Positions 1 through 9,840 of a stretch of DNA of 64,000 nt are shown here, piece by piece; the stretch's first letter is position 1; the number at the start of each line of letters is the position of its first letter. The notes below the pieces were generated by a model. That model did not search any database. It had not been told where the DNA came from and saw nothing but the letters and a program-made list of their open reading frames with translations. The DNA lies in NCBI RefSeq assembly GCF_000317305.3, contig NC_023036.2, positions 1,426,001 through 1,490,000 of the forward strand, read 5' to 3'. Source of the DNA: Mycolicibacterium neoaurum VKM Ac-1815D (GTDB lineage Bacteria; Actinomycetota; Actinomycetes; Mycobacteriales; Mycobacteriaceae). The position numbers were made by a program, and so were the translations under genes.

Positions 1-1
1 C

Positions 2-109
2 ACCGTGGACAGCTACGAGCAGTTGCTCTGCGCAGCAATCCGATCCAACACAGTGGAGGTGTCAGCTATGCGTTACACAGATGCATCTGTCGGAGGTCCG
101 GATGGTTAG
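2..109 (+). CDS. Possible C-terminal end of an upstream gene (partial)
   Basis: This frame is open from the window edge and ends in TAG at 107-109. Its first twenty or so codons mostly end in G or C, as in real genes here; later codons do so less. It would overlap the next gene's preferred start (ATG 102) by 8 nt, a coupling style seen often in this window. An internal ATG at 68 follows a GGAGG, so a 13-codon leader peptide is the alternative. The 35 visible residues match nothing I recognise, so no function is assigned. Confidence 0.35.
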   Translation, partial: TVDSYEQLLCAAIRSNTVEVSAMRYTDASVGGPDG

Positions 110-464
110 CGGATCCCACTGCGATATCGGGAAGCGGCAGGTCGGCACCGTCACGGTGGTGGCAGTCGCCGGGACCGTGGACTCGGTGACTGCTCCGCAG
201 CTGGCGGCGGCCATCGCCGACGCCGCGGCCGCGTCTCCGCACGCGGTGGTCGTCGACCTGGGCGGCGTGGATTTTCTCTCCTCGGCGGGGATGGGCGTGT
301 TGATGGCCGCCCACGCCGATATCACCCCGGCAGCCCGCTTCGCCGTGGTCGCCGACGGACCGGCCACCAGCCGGCCGCTCAGGCTCGTCGGTATCGCCGA
401 CGTCGTGGGCCTCTTCGCCACTCTGGATGAGGCGCTCGGCGCGGTCAGCGGAGGTGATGTTTAG
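102..464 (+). CDS. STAS-domain anti-sigma factor antagonist
   Basis: A 120-residue single-domain STAS protein (SpoIIAA/RsbV family). Such proteins release a sigma factor by binding its anti-sigma kinase when dephosphorylated. The segment DFLSSAGMGVL holds the Ser pair (about residues 60-61) where the regulatory phosphoserine normally lies, and the preceding VVVDLGGV strand fits the fold. I chose ATG 102 because GGAGG at 92-96 sits at good spacing. The in-frame ATG at 81 would add seven residues and has a poorer ribosome site. No anti-sigma kinase is visible next to it; the cut-off upstream gene may be the partner, which is unverified. Confidence 0.8.
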   Translation: MVSGSHCDIGKRQVGTVTVVAVAGTVDSVTAPQLAAAIADAAAASPHAVVVDLGGVDFLSSAGMGVLMAAHADITPAARFAVVADGPATSRPLRLVGIADVVGLFATLDEALGAVSGGDV

Positions 465-542
465 CGCCCCGAAGTGTCGGGCACAGGCCTAGGGACGCGG
501 GGGCGCCGGGCCCGTGCGTCCGACGAAGGGGTGATTTCACCA

Positions 543-1910
543 GTGGACACGTCCACCGCCGCTACCGACCCGTCGCCAGGGGAAGTCAGGCGCGCAGTGG
601 CCGCCTCAGCCATCGGAAATGCCACCGAGTGGTTCGATTACGGTATCTACGCCTTTGGCGTCACCTATATTTCGATGGCGATCTTTCCCGGGGACACCCA
701 GCAGGCCACCCTCCTGGCGCTGATGACCTTCGCGGTGTCGTTCCTGGTTCGTCCGCTGGGCGGCTTCGTCTGGGGGCCGCTGGGTGACCGGATCGGGCGC
801 AAACATGTTCTGGCGCTGACGATTCTGCTGATGGCAGGCGCCACCCTTGGTGTCGGCCTCGTCCCGTCTTACGCTGCGATCGGGATGTGGGCCCCGGTGC
901 TGTTGGTGTTCCTGCGGATGGTGCAGGGTTTCTCGACCGGCGGCGAGTACGGCGGGGCGGCGACCTTCATGGCCGAGTATGCGCCGTCGCGTCGACGCGG
1001 GTATTTCGGCAGCTATCTCGAATTCGGGACGCTTGCCGGGTTTTCGTTGGGAGCATCGCTGATGCTCGGCTGCTCGTTGGTGCTCAGTGAGGATCAGATG
1101 AGCGCATGGGGGTGGCGGCTGCCTTTCCTGGTCGCGGCACCGCTCGGCCTGATCGGGGTGTATCTGCGCTCGCGCCTCGACGAGACACCGGTGTTCAAAC
1201 AGGCGGCCGAATCCGACGACACGGCCGCCGATACCACGACTCAGTTTCGGGAACTGATCTCCGACTACTGGCGACCCATTGTGCGTCTCGGCGCGCTGGT
1301 GGTGGCGTTGAATGTCGTCAACTACACGCTGTTGACCTATATGCCAACGTATCTGGAAGGCACGATCGGTCTGTCGAAGGATGTGTCGCTGGTGGTTCCC
1401 ATCATCGGGATGGTGTCGATGATGGTTTTCCTACCGCTTGCCGGCATGCTCTCCGACCGATGGGGCCGCAAGCCACTATGGTGGTTCTCGCTCGCCGGGT
1501 TGTTCGTGGCCGGGGTGCCGATGTTCATGTTGATGGGCACCGGTCCGGTCGGAGCTATCATCGGATTCGCAGTGCTCGGTCTGCTGTATGTGCCACAGCT
1601 GGCCACGATTTCGGCCACCTTCCCGGCGATGTTCCCGACCCGGGTACGGTTCGCCGGCTTCGCCATCGCCTACAACGTGTCGACGTCGATCTTCGGCGGA
1701 ACGGCGCCCGCGGTCAACGAGTGGCTCATCGGTGCGACCGGCACCAACCTCGTCCCGGCGTTCTACATGATGGCGGCGTGTGCGATCGGTGCGGCCGCCT
1801 TGGCGGGGATGCCCGAAACCGCGCGGTGCCCCATCGACGGCAGCCAGACTCCCGGGACCGCGGCGGCACCGGCGCCGCTGGACTACCAGGTCAGCTCAAC
1901 CGCCCGCTGA
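543..1910 (+). CDS. MFS transporter, metabolite:H+ symporter (ProP/KgtP-like)
   Basis: An inner-membrane proton symporter of the major facilitator superfamily, about 455 residues with twelve hydrophobic segments. The N-terminal [15 protein letters not shown] and the loop [13 protein letters not shown] are signatures of the MHS family (ProP, KgtP, ShiA), which imports compatible solutes, dicarboxylates or related acids. The mid-protein SDRWGRKP repeat confirms the duplicated MFS fold. The substrate cannot be read from sequence. The start is uncertain: GTG 543 lies 12 nt after GAAGGGG, GTG 531 is too close to it, and GTG 474 would add a hydrophilic stretch. The 3' end overlaps the convergent methyltransferase gene by 20 nt. 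Confidence 0.85.
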   Translation: MDTSTAATDPSPGEVRRAVAASAIGNATEWFDYGIYAFGVTYISMAIFPGDTQQATLLALMTFAVSFLVRPLGGFVWGPLGDRIGRKHVLALTILLMAGATLGVGLVPSYAAIGMWAPVLLVFLRMVQGFSTGGEYGGAATFMAEYAPSRRRGYFGSYLEFGTLAGFSLGASLMLGCSLVLSEDQMSAWGWRLPFLVAAPLGLIGVYLRSRLDETPVFKQAAESDDTAADTTTQFRELISDYWRPIVRLGALVVALNVVNYTLLTYMPTYLEGTIGLSKDVSLVVPIIGMVSMMVFLPLAGMLSDRWGRKPLWWFSLAGLFVAGVPMFMLMGTGPVGAIIGFAVLGLLYVPQLATISATFPAMFPTRVRFAGFAIAYNVSTSIFGGTAPAVNEWLIGATGTNLVPAFYMMAACAIGAAALAGMPETARCPIDGSQTPGTAAAPAPLDYQVSSTAR

Positions 1911-2802
1911 TGTAGACGATCTCGCCCAAGACATCGCCGGCACCGAGATCAGGCTTGGCAAGGCCGTAGCGAGTGAACAGGTCGGCTCTGGGTGTTTGCG
2001 TCATCCGCCAGCCGCGCGCCCCCAGATAGTCTGCGGCTGAGGTGCGTTCACCCCGATAGACCAAGGACGGCATGTCCATCTCAAGGCCCAGCTTGCTGAA
2101 TGTTGCGGCCGCGGCGCGCGCCTTTTCCGGATCGAAATCCTTCATACCTGGCACGAATTCGGTGGCCACGGTGCTTCCGGATGCGCTGAGCGCGTGGATG
2201 TTGTCGAACAGCCGGTCCTGAGCCTCGGGGGGTAGGTAGATCAACAGCCCCTCGGCGCACCATGCCGTCGGCTGGTCGGGATCGAGTCCGGCGGCCCGCA
2301 TCGCGGCGGGCCAGTCGTCGCGCAGGTCCACCGGCACCGTGCGCCGCTCGGCGGTCGGTGCGGCACCGAGATCGGCCAGGGTGCGGGTCTTGAACTCGAT
2401 GACCTCCGGTTGGTCGACCTCATAGACGGTGGTGCCGTCGGCCCACGGGAGCCGATAGGCACGCGCATCCAAGCCCGCGGCGAGAATGACCGCCTGGCGG
2501 ATACCGAGTTCGCCGGCGGCCATGAAGTAGTCGTCGAAGAACTTCGTCCGCACGGCCATCTCATCGATGTTCGACCGCACCTGACTCGCGGACTCGGGGG
2601 CGATCTCGGCCAGATCGACCGAACCGTCGACCATCATGGTGAAGGCCGGGATGCCGACCGCGCGCACCAGTGGCGCCGCGAACGGATCGTCGATGAGGGG
2701 ATTCTCGGCCGCACTGGCGATGGCCCGCCCGGCCGCCACCATGGTGGCCGTGGCACCCACGCTGGATGCCAGGTCCCAGCTGTCGCCCTCGGTACGCACC
2801 AT
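1891..2802 (-). CDS. Class I SAM-dependent methyltransferase (COG3315/TIGR00027 family)
   Basis: A 303-residue putative S-adenosylmethionine methyltransferase of the mycobacterial COG3315 family (leucine carboxyl methyltransferase-like fold). It shows the family N-terminus with [17 protein letters not shown], the SAM-binding [14 protein letters not shown], the acidic [11 protein letters not shown] strand and [16 protein letters not shown] 2802 was chosen over an upstream extension because it aligns with the paralogue's start and follows AGGACC. It lies 8 nt downstream of its tandem paralogue (2811-3728), so the two are almost certainly co-transcribed. Family members mostly lack known substrates, and none is suggested by the context. 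Confidence 0.85.
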   Translation of the reverse strand: MVRTEGDSWDLASSVGATATMVAAGRAIASAAENPLIDDPFAAPLVRAVGIPAFTMMVDGSVDLAEIAPESASQVRSNIDEMAVRTKFFDDYFMAAGELGIRQAVILAAGLDARAYRLPWADGTTVYEVDQPEVIEFKTRTLADLGAAPTAERRTVPVDLRDDWPAAMRAAGLDPDQPTAWCAEGLLIYLPPEAQDRLFDNIHALSASGSTVATEFVPGMKDFDPEKARAAAATFSKLGLEMDMPSLVYRGERTSAADYLGARGWRMTQTPRADLFTRYGLAKPDLGAGDVLGEIVYISGRLS

Positions 2803-2810
2803 CGCCGGTC

Positions 2811-3728
2811 CTACTGCTTGATCGCAGTGATGTAGGACGGGTGCCCGAACTGCGCCTGCTCGTCGAGAACGGGCAGACCGTAGCGCTCCAGCAGCGCATT
2901 GGTGGTCATCGCGGAGGTCTGCCAGCCGAGCTCGACCAGATGGGTGTCGGCATCGGTGCGGTCGCCGAGATAGACCAATTCGCTGAAGTCCAGGTCGAAG
3001 CCGTGATCGGACCACTGGTCGCGAACGGCCTGCATGCGCTCACGCGCCTGCTCCTGCTGCTCCTCGGAAATTCCCGGCACGGCCTCGGCGGCGAGTCGGC
3101 TGCCCGGTGCGCTGTGCTCGGTGATGACTTCCAGGAGCCGATCTTGTGCCTCGGGCGGCAGATAACCGAACAGGCCCTCGGCGATCCATGCGGTCGGAGC
3201 CGACGGATCGAAACCTGCCGAGCGCAACGCGGCGACCCAGTCGTCGCGCAGGTCGACGGCCACCGTGCGGCGGTCTGCGGTGGGCTTGGCCCCCAGGTCG
3301 GCCAGGGTGCGGGTCTTGAACTCGATGACCTCTGGCTGGTCGACCTCGAAGACCACGGTGCCTGCGGGCCAGTCCAGCCGATACGCGCGCGCATCCAGGC
3401 CGGCGGCCAGGATCACCGCCTGCCGCACGCCGGCACCGACCGCGTCGGCGTAGAAGTCGTCGAAGAACCGGGTGCGCGCTGCCATACCGTTGGCGAAGCG
3501 GGCGATGTTCATCTGTGGGTCGTCGCCAAGCTCGGACTCGGTGATCTCACCGTCGACGAGTTTGGTGAAGAAGTCGACGCCGACGGCGCGTACCAGGGGA
3601 GCGGCGTACGGGTCGTCGATCACGGGTGCGGGTCCCGACGAGGCCATGGCGCGGGCGGCGGCCACCATCGTCGCGGTGGCGCCCACGCTGGAGGCCAGGT
3701 CCCAGGTGTCACCGTCGGTGCGTGCCAT
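2811..3728 (-). CDS. Class I SAM-dependent methyltransferase, tandem paralogue
   Basis: A 305-residue paralogue of the next gene with the same landmarks in order: [20 protein letters not shown] at the N-terminus, [19 protein letters not shown] for SAM binding, [20 protein letters not shown], then [19 protein letters not shown]. The start ATG 3728 has GAGGAGG directly upstream. It is the first gene of the two-gene unit. The two copies are nearly co-linear, differing mainly in the middle substrate-facing region, which suggests an old tandem duplication with diverged substrates. The substrate is unknown. Confidence 0.85.
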   Translation of the reverse strand: MARTDGDTWDLASSVGATATMVAAARAMASSGPAPVIDDPYAAPLVRAVGVDFFTKLVDGEITESELGDDPQMNIARFANGMAARTRFFDDFYADAVGAGVRQAVILAAGLDARAYRLDWPAGTVVFEVDQPEVIEFKTRTLADLGAKPTADRRTVAVDLRDDWVAALRSAGFDPSAPTAWIAEGLFGYLPPEAQDRLLEVITEHSAPGSRLAAEAVPGISEEQQEQARERMQAVRDQWSDHGFDLDFSELVYLGDRTDADTHLVELGWQTSAMTTNALLERYGLPVLDEQAQFGHPSYITAIKQ

Positions 3729-3845
3729 GGATCCTCCTCGAATGGCTTTGTCGAGCCAATTGATTAGATGACGTAAATATCACCACCGACTGTACGCCGG
3801 TCCCCATACCGTGCCCAACGCGCTGATCTCCCGCAGGCGACCGGG

Positions 3846-4397
3846 TCACGGTTGCGCGACAGTCCTTGCACAGGCCAGCTGAGCGTTCTGCGCGTCGGTG
3901 TTCATCTGCGAGGCGGCAGTGTTGAGCGCGTCGCCGCCACGGTGCAAACCCATGTCCAGGAGGAGTTTCGTGGCATGCAGCGACCAGGCCTGCATCGGGT
4001 CGCCGATATCTGGTGGAAGCCCGGGCGTGCGGCCGGCCGTCAAGGCGGTGGCGGCGGCTTCTCGCAGTGCAGTGCGCCCGGTCGTGTTCGAGTCGACGAC
4101 ATCGGGCTTGCTGTAGTCGACATGGTCGCCGGTGCCTGCGGTGGCGTAGGCGAAGTCCTCGTAGTTGGTGGTGGCGTAGTTCAGCGCCGAGGTGAACTGT
4201 CGGCAGGCTGCGGCCGCGGGGTCCGCCGACGTCGGGCTTGCCGGGTCGGTATCGGGTGCCGGCGCATCAATCGGTGCCGATGGAGCGGCGGGGGCGGGCT
4301 CGGCAGTCGCGACACCCGCGACCGCCGGGACGAGTGTCGCCGGCATGAGTGTCATGGAAAGGGCGATAACGGCCCTCGCGGCAGGTCTGCTCAGCAC
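3846..4397 (-). CDS. Secreted protein of unknown function
   Basis: About 183 residues. GTG 4397 follows GGGAG at proper spacing and places a classical signal peptide at the very N-terminus: an Arg-containing n-region, the hydrophobic ALSMTLMPATLVPAVAGV, and a likely cleavage after TAEPA. A Pro/Ala/Asp-rich linker (about residues 35-65) follows, then an alpha-helical domain with two cysteines (AAACRQF and LACARTV, near the end) that could form a disulfide. A longer frame upstream to 4484 lacks a ribosome site and would bury the signal sequence. I recognise no family. The layout is typical of mycobacterial exported proteins. Confidence 0.7.
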   Translation of the reverse strand: MLSRPAARAVIALSMTLMPATLVPAVAGVATAEPAPAAPSAPIDAPAPDTDPASPTSADPAAAACRQFTSALNYATTNYEDFAYATAGTGDHVDYSKPDVVDSNTTGRTALREAAATALTAGRTPGLPPDIGDPMQAWSLHATKLLLDMGLHRGGDALNTAASQMNTDAQNAQLACARTVAQP

Positions 4398-4773
4398 GGA
4401 AATTCTCCCGACATTGATGTGAATGCGCCGATGTGAATGCGCCGAATGCAGTGACAATATAAGCAGTGCGCGCCGATCGGGCAAACGCTCGGATATTCAT
4501 TCCCATTTCTGTGCGGCGCGATTTTTATCCTGTCCGGGCGTCGCGGGTCAAGCAGCTGTGAGCGGGGTCATGTCGTGAACTCGCGTTCCGCGTCGAAACT
4601 GTGAAAATGCCGGTTTTACACAGATTTTCGACAGAAGATAAACAGCTGATGGCCATTTCTGCGGTGTGATCACGACTTGTACTGTTCACCGTCAATCTAC
4701 CGATCCGACACGCGATGAAGAAAAGATCTCGGATCAGATTGCCGGTCTTTTCAGACAAAAGTGAGGGAATTTC
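4398..4773. promoter_or_regulatory. Divergent intergenic region between secreted protein and porin genes
   Basis: This 376-nt stretch has no convincing gene and is visibly more A/T-rich than the flanks, especially 4500-4760. It must contain the promoters of both divergent exported-protein genes. The porin start has GAGGG about 8-11 nt upstream of ATG 4774. I could not assign -35/-10 boxes with confidence. Confidence 0.5.
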
Positions 4774-5529
4774 ATGCATTACTTGGCGACAAATACACCG
4801 AAGAAATGGCAGCGTATTCCCGCGGTGGTGGCCGCCTGCATGGTCGCCGCTGTCACCGGGGCCGGGTCGGCTCTCGCAGACCCGTCGACCGACCCCGCGA
4901 TCTCTCCCGTTGCGGCGAGTTCGGACGCCACGGACGCCCCGCCGCCGCCGGCAGGCGCCATGCCCTCGGCTCCACCCGGGGTTCTCACCACACCGGACGG
5001 GTGGGTGCTCAATGTCGTCGGCAAGGACGAGTCGCTGGCGCCGGTGGCCCCGCTGACCGGCGCCCCCACCTCACGCGAGTACCTGGTGAACGGAACCTTC
5101 ACCGGAGCGATCACCGGCTCAGGTAGCACCGCGTTGGCCGGCGGCACGTTGGAGGCCGGTTACCAGATCGGGTGCGGTATCGCCCAGGACGATATCGAGT
5201 CGATCACCGGCGGCGGGATCTCGCCGTTCATCACCCCGCCGTTCGGCTTCAAGTCGGGCCTGCGACCCGAGTTCCTCTTTCCGATCGGTGTCACGGCCAA
5301 CCTGAGCCAACAGATGAAGATCGACCTCAAGCCCGGGACGGTCAACATCGTGCCGGTGGGCAAGAAGTCCTTCAAGGGTGAGAACCCGCGCGTCTCGATC
5401 ACCGGTTTCCGGATCAAGATCGACGGATGCGCCGGGCAGTCCTTCATCAGGTCCTACGCCACGCTCACCAGCTCGACCGACAACACCGATGACGTCATCA
5501 CCTATCTCGGCGTGACCAAAGCCGTCTGA
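4774..5529 (+). CDS. MspA-family porin
   Basis: A 251-residue outer-membrane (mycomembrane) porin-family protein. It has a signal peptide with hydrophobic core IPAVVAACMVAAVTGAG and likely cleavage after SALA (residue 35), then a Pro/Ala-rich linker and the MspA domain from about residue 70. Family marks are PDGWVLNVVGKD, TSREYLVNGTF, GGTLEAGYQIGCGI and a C-terminal RSYATLTSSTD. MspA-family proteins form octameric channels for small hydrophilic solutes. Unlike classic MspA it has cysteines at about 134 and 219 in the mature domain, matched in the next gene, so a disulfide is plausible. It heads a probable operon; the next gene begins 36 nt later. Confidence 0.85.
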   Translation: MHYLATNTPKKWQRIPAVVAACMVAAVTGAGSALADPSTDPAISPVAASSDATDAPPPPAGAMPSAPPGVLTTPDGWVLNVVGKDESLAPVAPLTGAPTSREYLVNGTFTGAITGSGSTALAGGTLEAGYQIGCGIAQDDIESITGGGISPFITPPFGFKSGLRPEFLFPIGVTANLSQQMKIDLKPGTVNIVPVGKKSFKGENPRVSITGFRIKIDGCAGQSFIRSYATLTSSTDNTDDVITYLGVTKAV

Positions 5530-5565
5530 CGGCAACTACTCGAACTTCGACATGGAGGCTGTCTG

Positions 5566-6267
5566 ATGAACCTGCACCGTTTCGCCGCGATCGCCGTGAC
5601 GCTCGCGCTACCCCTGGCGATCACCCCCGTTGCGACGGCCGACCCGGCCGACGATCCCGCGGCGCCGGGCGCCGATCCGCTGTCCGCGCCGGCGGTACCC
5701 GGGCCGGCACCCGATACCGGCGCCGTTGCCTCCGAGGTTCCCGGAATCGCACACACCCCGGACGGTCGGACCCTGACGGTGTTGGCCAAGGAGGAAACCC
5801 AGCTGCCGGTGGCACCGCTGACCACATCGCTGTCGTCTCGGGAGTGGCTGGTCGGCGGCACCTTCACCGGCAGCGGCATGGGATCGGTCAAGGGCGGCAC
5901 CTTGGAGGTCGGCTACCAGATCGGCTGCGGTATCGAGATGGACAAGGTCAAGCTCAACGGCTCCATCGGCGTCAGCGGCGGCAACATCGCCGTCGACAAC
6001 GGCGGCCGATTCTCCGACTTCGGAGCGCTGAGCTTTCCCATCTCGGGTCAGATCGAGGTCGAACCCCGACCGGGCACCGTCACCAACGTGCAGGTGGACA
6101 AGAAGTCCTACAAGGGCAACGAAGTCCGCGTGACCGTGAAGGACGTGCACATCAAGGTGGACAACTGCGTGGGTGCGTCGTCGCTGCGGTCCTATGCGGT
6201 ACTGACCAGCTCCGGTACCGACGCCGACGATATCGTCGCCTACTACGGCGTCGCGAAGGTCTTCTGA
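5566..6267 (+). CDS. MspA-family porin, tandem paralogue
   Basis: A 233-residue porin-family protein. The signal peptide has core IAVTLALPLAITPV and probable cleavage after ATA (residue 25). The MspA domain begins around residue 64 with the same signatures as its neighbour: TPDGRTLTVLAKEE, SSREWLVGGTF, GGTLEVGYQIGCGI and RSYAVLTSSG. Cysteines at about 121 and 201 occupy the same positions as in the upstream copy. The start ATG 5566 follows GGAGG. Its stop overlaps the next start (TGATG), so translation is coupled to the small Pro-rich exported protein. The main divergence from its paralogue is in the central strands, where pore properties would differ. Confidence 0.85.
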   Translation: MNLHRFAAIAVTLALPLAITPVATADPADDPAAPGADPLSAPAVPGPAPDTGAVASEVPGIAHTPDGRTLTVLAKEETQLPVAPLTTSLSSREWLVGGTFTGSGMGSVKGGTLEVGYQIGCGIEMDKVKLNGSIGVSGGNIAVDNGGRFSDFGALSFPISGQIEVEPRPGTVTNVQVDKKSYKGNEVRVTVKDVHIKVDNCVGASSLRSYAVLTSSGTDADDIVAYYGVAKVF

Positions 6268-6860
6268 TGCGCGCCATCGTGCCGCTGGCCGTGGCCGCGG
6301 CTGTCGCGGCCACCCTGTGCACCTCGGCCACCGCTTCCGCCGACCCGGGCGCAGGCGGACCGCCCGCCCCGCCGGTGCCACCGGCACCGGCCGCGCCGCC
6401 CCCGGCCGATCCTGTGCCGGCGCCCCCAGGGCCGGCATCGGCACTCGGCCCGGCGCTGCAGGGGCCGGTGGCCGCACTCACCCAGAACACACAGGAGCTG
6501 ATGCTCGGTCAGTACGCGGTGCCCTCGGTACCTGGATCTGCCCCGGCCCTGGCCCCCGATGCCTCGGTGCTCGCCATAAGCCAGTTCCTGAACCCATTGA
6601 ACTTCCAGGTCCAGAATCCCGGTCCGGACGCGGCGCCGACCTCGCCGTACCCCCTCGATCCCATGCAACCGGGTCCGTTCGACCGCGTGAACGAACTGCG
6701 CGCCACCCACGCGATGGTGCACGGCGCGCTGGGCCGGATGAACATCGCCGACCTCGGCCAGCCGCTGCCCGGTACCGCCCCGCCGGAGGGGACGAACATC
6801 CCGCCGGGACCGGTTCAGTTTCTGCCCGGCCCCGCCGTGCCCGAGGCTCCGCTGCCTTAG
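6267..6860 (+). CDS. Proline-rich exported protein, porin operon
   Basis: A 197-residue protein. It has a signal peptide (VPLAVAAAVAATLCTSATA, cleavage near ASA-D), then a Pro/Ala-rich linker to about residue 55, and a C-terminal part still rich in Pro and Gly with segments such as SQFLNPLNFQVQNPG and VNELRATHAMVHGALGRMN. ATG 6267 overlaps the porin stop by one base, which fixes the start. Because it is coupled to two MspA-type porins, a periplasmic or mycomembrane accessory role is a reasonable guess, not shown by any motif. I recognise no named family. Confidence 0.7.
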   Translation: MRAIVPLAVAAAVAATLCTSATASADPGAGGPPAPPVPPAPAAPPPADPVPAPPGPASALGPALQGPVAALTQNTQELMLGQYAVPSVPGSAPALAPDASVLAISQFLNPLNFQVQNPGPDAAPTSPYPLDPMQPGPFDRVNELRATHAMVHGALGRMNIADLGQPLPGTAPPEGTNIPPGPVQFLPGPAVPEAPLP

Positions 6861-7161
6861 GACTCTGCACGCCGTCTGTCGTGAGTCGTCGCGACCGCTG
6901 ATCGCCGCACCCGCGAACGCCGGGCGGGGCTGGATTTCGCGACCGCAGTCTCTGCCGGTCGATTCCTGTCGAACCGTCGATGCCGGCGATGATCGGTACC
7001 GGGCAGACGGCGCACAGCTGTTACTCTCGTAGACTGTTTGACGCACGCCTGCGTAGGTTGCAAAACCGCAGCTAGGCGGCGCGAGACTTTAACCAGACGC
7101 TGGTAACGACCCAGCCCCATCGGCACGCCGCGTAACGAAGCCGGCCTGCGCAGGAGGAAGA
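6861..7161. promoter_or_regulatory. Intergenic region upstream of secY
   Basis: There is no credible gene in this 301-nt stretch. It should carry the secY promoter. TAGACT at 7030-7035 resembles a mycobacterial -10 box, but no good -35 lies 16-18 nt upstream. TTGACG at 7038-7043 lacks a convincing -10. The secY ribosome site AGGAGGAAG occupies 7152-7160. Confidence 0.4.
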
Positions 7162-8490
7162 GTGCTTTCGGCTTTCATCTCGTCGCTGCGGACTGCCGAC
7201 CTCCGAAAGAAGATTCTCTTCACTCTCGGTTTGGTCGTGCTGTACCGCGTCGGCGCGGCGGTCCCGTCGCCCGGCGTGAACTACCCGAACGTCCAGCAGT
7301 GCATCGAGCAGGTCTCCGGTGGTGACTCGGCGCAGATCTACTCGCTGATCAACCTGTTCTCCGGTGGCGCACTGCTGCAGCTGTCGATCTTCGCGGTGGG
7401 CGTCATGCCCTACATCACCGCGAGCATCATCGTCCAGCTGCTGACGGTGGTCATCCCGCGTTTCGAACAGCTGCGCAAGGAGGGTCAGGCCGGTCAGGCC
7501 AAGATGACCCAGTACACCCGCTATCTGTCGGTTGCGCTGGCAATTCTGCAGGCCACCAGCATCGTTGCGATGGCCGCCAACGGCGCCCTGCTGCAGGGCT
7601 GCTCGTTGGAGATCATCGACGACTCCTCGATCTGGGGCCTGGTCGTCATCGTCCTGGTCATGACCGCAGGCGCTTCGCTGGTCATGTGGATGGGCGAGCT
7701 GGTCACCGAGCGCGGCATCGGCAACGGTATGTCGCTGTTGATCTTCGCCGGTATCGCCGCCCGCATCCCGTCCGAGGGCAAGATGATCCTGGACGCCCGC
7801 GGTGGCCTGGTCTTCACCTTCGTCTGCATCGGTGCGCTGGCCATCCTGGTCGGTGTCGTCTTCGTCGAGCAGGGCCAGCGCCGCATCCCGGTCCAGTACG
7901 CCAAGCGCATGGTCGGCAGGCGCATGTACGGCGGAACGTCGACCTACCTGCCGCTGAAGGTCAACCAGGCCGGCGTCATCCCCGTCATCTTCGCGTCATC
8001 GCTGATCTACATACCGCAGCTGATCACACAGCTGATCGACAGCGGCCGCAGCAATCCGGGCACCGGCTGGTGGAGTTCGTTCGTCGCCAATCACCTGTCG
8101 AACCCGACCAGCATCACCCACATCGCCATCTACTTCGGGTTGATCGTCTTCTTCACGTACTTCTACGTGTCGATCACGTTCAATCCCGAGGAACGTGCCG
8201 ACGAGATGAAGAAGTTCGGCGGCTTCATCCCGGGCATCCGCCCAGGCAAGCCGACCGCCGATTACCTGCGCTACGTGCTGAGCCGGATCACCCTGCCGGG
8301 GTCGATCTACCTGGGCGCCATCGCCGTTCTTCCGAACGTGTTCCTGCAGGCCGGTAGCGGTGGTGCCACCCTGCAGAACCTGCCGTTCGGTGGTGTCGCG
8401 GTGCTGATCATGATCGGCGTGGGCCTGGACACCGTGAAGCAGATCGAGAGCCAGCTGATGCAGCGCAACTACGAAGGGTTCCTCAAGTGA
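7162..8490 (+). CDS. secY: Preprotein translocase subunit SecY
   Basis: The channel-forming subunit of the SecYEG translocon in the inner membrane, 442 residues with ten predicted membrane helices. Diagnostic stretches include [21 protein letters not shown] at the first helix, [45 protein letters not shown], and the cytosolic loop [20 protein letters not shown] 7162 has AGGAGGAAG immediately upstream. Its TGA overlaps the adk start (GTGA), the usual secY-adk coupling. Full length and intact. Confidence 0.98.
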   Translation: MLSAFISSLRTADLRKKILFTLGLVVLYRVGAAVPSPGVNYPNVQQCIEQVSGGDSAQIYSLINLFSGGALLQLSIFAVGVMPYITASIIVQLLTVVIPRFEQLRKEGQAGQAKMTQYTRYLSVALAILQATSIVAMAANGALLQGCSLEIIDDSSIWGLVVIVLVMTAGASLVMWMGELVTERGIGNGMSLLIFAGIAARIPSEGKMILDARGGLVFTFVCIGALAILVGVVFVEQGQRRIPVQYAKRMVGRRMYGGTSTYLPLKVNQAGVIPVIFASSLIYIPQLITQLIDSGRSNPGTGWWSSFVANHLSNPTSITHIAIYFGLIVFFTYFYVSITFNPEERADEMKKFGGFIPGIRPGKPTADYLRYVLSRITLPGSIYLGAIAVLPNVFLQAGSGGATLQNLPFGGVAVLIMIGVGLDTVKQIESQLMQRNYEGFLK

Positions 8491-9032
8491 GAATTGTTTT
8501 GCTCGGTCCCCCCGGCGCCGGAAAAGGAACCCAGGCGGAGAAGCTCGCGGCTCAGCTCGGCATCCCGCAGATCTCGACCGGCGACCTGTTCCGCCACAAC
8601 ATCAGCAATGGCACCCCCCTCGGCGTGGAGGCCAAGAAGTATCTCGATGCCGGAGACCTGGTCCCGGCCACGTTGACCAACGCGCTGGTCGACGACCGTA
8701 TCGACCATGACGACGCGGCAGGCGGGTTCATCCTCGACGGGTTCCCCCGTTCGGTCGAGCAGGCCGAGGCGCTCAAGGAGATGCTGGCCAAGCGCGGTCT
8801 GAAGCTGGACGCCGTGGTCGAGTTCCGGGTGCCGGAGGACGAGTTGGTGGAGCGTCTCAAAGGCCGTGGTCGCGCCGACGACACCGAGGAAGTCATCCGC
8901 AACCGCTTCAAGGTCTACCGCGACGAGACTGCGCCACTGCTGGACTACTACGCCGGTGAGCTGAAGACCGTCGACGCCGTCGGCAGCCTCGACGAGGTGT
9001 TCGCTCGGGCGCTGGCCGCCCTCGGCAAGTAA
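8487..9032 (+). CDS. adk: Adenylate kinase
   Basis: Adenylate kinase catalyses ATP + AMP = 2 ADP and sets cellular energy charge. The protein has 181 residues, the short form without the zinc/LID insertion, as in other mycobacteria. The P-loop [10 protein letters not shown] is at residues 7-16, AMP-site ISTGDLFR follows near 30, and [11 protein letters not shown] near 85. GTG 8487 overlaps the secY stop by 4 nt, so the start is set by coupling. The map gene starts 10 nt downstream. Confidence 0.97.
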   Translation: MRIVLLGPPGAGKGTQAEKLAAQLGIPQISTGDLFRHNISNGTPLGVEAKKYLDAGDLVPATLTNALVDDRIDHDDAAGGFILDGFPRSVEQAEALKEMLAKRGLKLDAVVEFRVPEDELVERLKGRGRADDTEEVIRNRFKVYRDETAPLLDYYAGELKTVDAVGSLDEVFARALAALGK

Positions 9033-9042
9033 CCGGCCGCCG

Positions 9043-9837
9043 GTGATCAACGTGCCCGGCCTGCGTCGCAAGGTCGTCCCGCAGCGCAGCCCAGCGGAAC
9101 TGGACGCAATGGCCGCGGCCGGCGCGCTGGTCGCCGCGGCGTTGCGCGCCGTGCAGCAGGCCGCCGCGCCAGGGGTGTCCACCGGTGAGCTCGACCGAGT
9201 CGCCGAATCGGTGATCCGCGACGGTGGCGGTGTGCCGTCCTTCCTGGGGTATCACGGTTTCCCGGCCACCGTCTGCGCGTCGGTCAACGACCGCGTCGTG
9301 CACGGCATCCCGTCGGACGCCGAGATCTTGGTCGACGGCGACCTGGTCTCCATCGACTGCGGGGCGATCCTCGACGACTGGCACGGAGATTCGGCCGTCA
9401 CCTTCGGGGTGGGCACCTTGATCGAGGCCGACGAGAAGCTTTCCGCGGCCACCCGGTTCTCGATGGAGGCCGGCATCGCGGCGATGGTCCCGGGCAACCG
9501 GCTGACCGATGTCTCCCATGCCATCGAGAAGGGCACCCACGCCGCCGAGGCCCGCGATGACCGTCGCTATGGCATCGTGGCCGGCTACGGCGGACATGCG
9601 ATCGGCCGCGAGATGCACATGGACCCGTTCCTGCCCAACGAGGGTTCGCCGGGGCGGGGCCCCTACCTGGAGATCGGTTCGGTGCTGGCGATCGAGCCGA
9701 TGCTCACCCTCGGTACCACCAACACCAAGGTGCTCGACGACGACTGGACCGTCGTCACCACCGACGGCTCGCGGGCGGCGCACTGGGAGCACACCGTCGC
9801 CGTGACCGCCGACGGCCCACGCATCCTCACGCTGTAG
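9043..9837 (+). CDS. map: Methionine aminopeptidase, type I
   Basis: Removes initiator methionine from nascent proteins; a cytosolic metalloenzyme of 264 residues. Seen are [25 protein letters not shown], the metal ligands in SIDCGA and [28 protein letters not shown] with the catalytic His, AIEPMLTLG and the final EHTVAVT. The order and length fit the mycobacterial MapA type. The start is GTG 9043 after the adk stop; GTG 9052 is an alternative three codons in. It is the last gene of the secY-adk-map unit and ends 3 nt before the convergent GntR gene. Confidence 0.96.
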   Translation: MINVPGLRRKVVPQRSPAELDAMAAAGALVAAALRAVQQAAAPGVSTGELDRVAESVIRDGGGVPSFLGYHGFPATVCASVNDRVVHGIPSDAEILVDGDLVSIDCGAILDDWHGDSAVTFGVGTLIEADEKLSAATRFSMEAGIAAMVPGNRLTDVSHAIEKGTHAAEARDDRRYGIVAGYGGHAIGREMHMDPFLPNEGSPGRGPYLEIGSVLAIEPMLTLGTTNTKVLDDDWTVVTTDGSRAAHWEHTVAVTADGPRILTL

Positions 9838-9840
9838 CGC

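Noticed and set aside
3765..3785. Weak inverted repeat near GATGACGTAAATATC upstream of the methyltransferases
   Set aside because: Symmetry holds only at the outer three bases; not better than chance in an A/T-rich gap.
4600..4625. A/T-rich partial inverted repeat GTGAAAA...TTTTAC
   Set aside because: Only 5-6 matched positions and no clear placement relative to a promoter.
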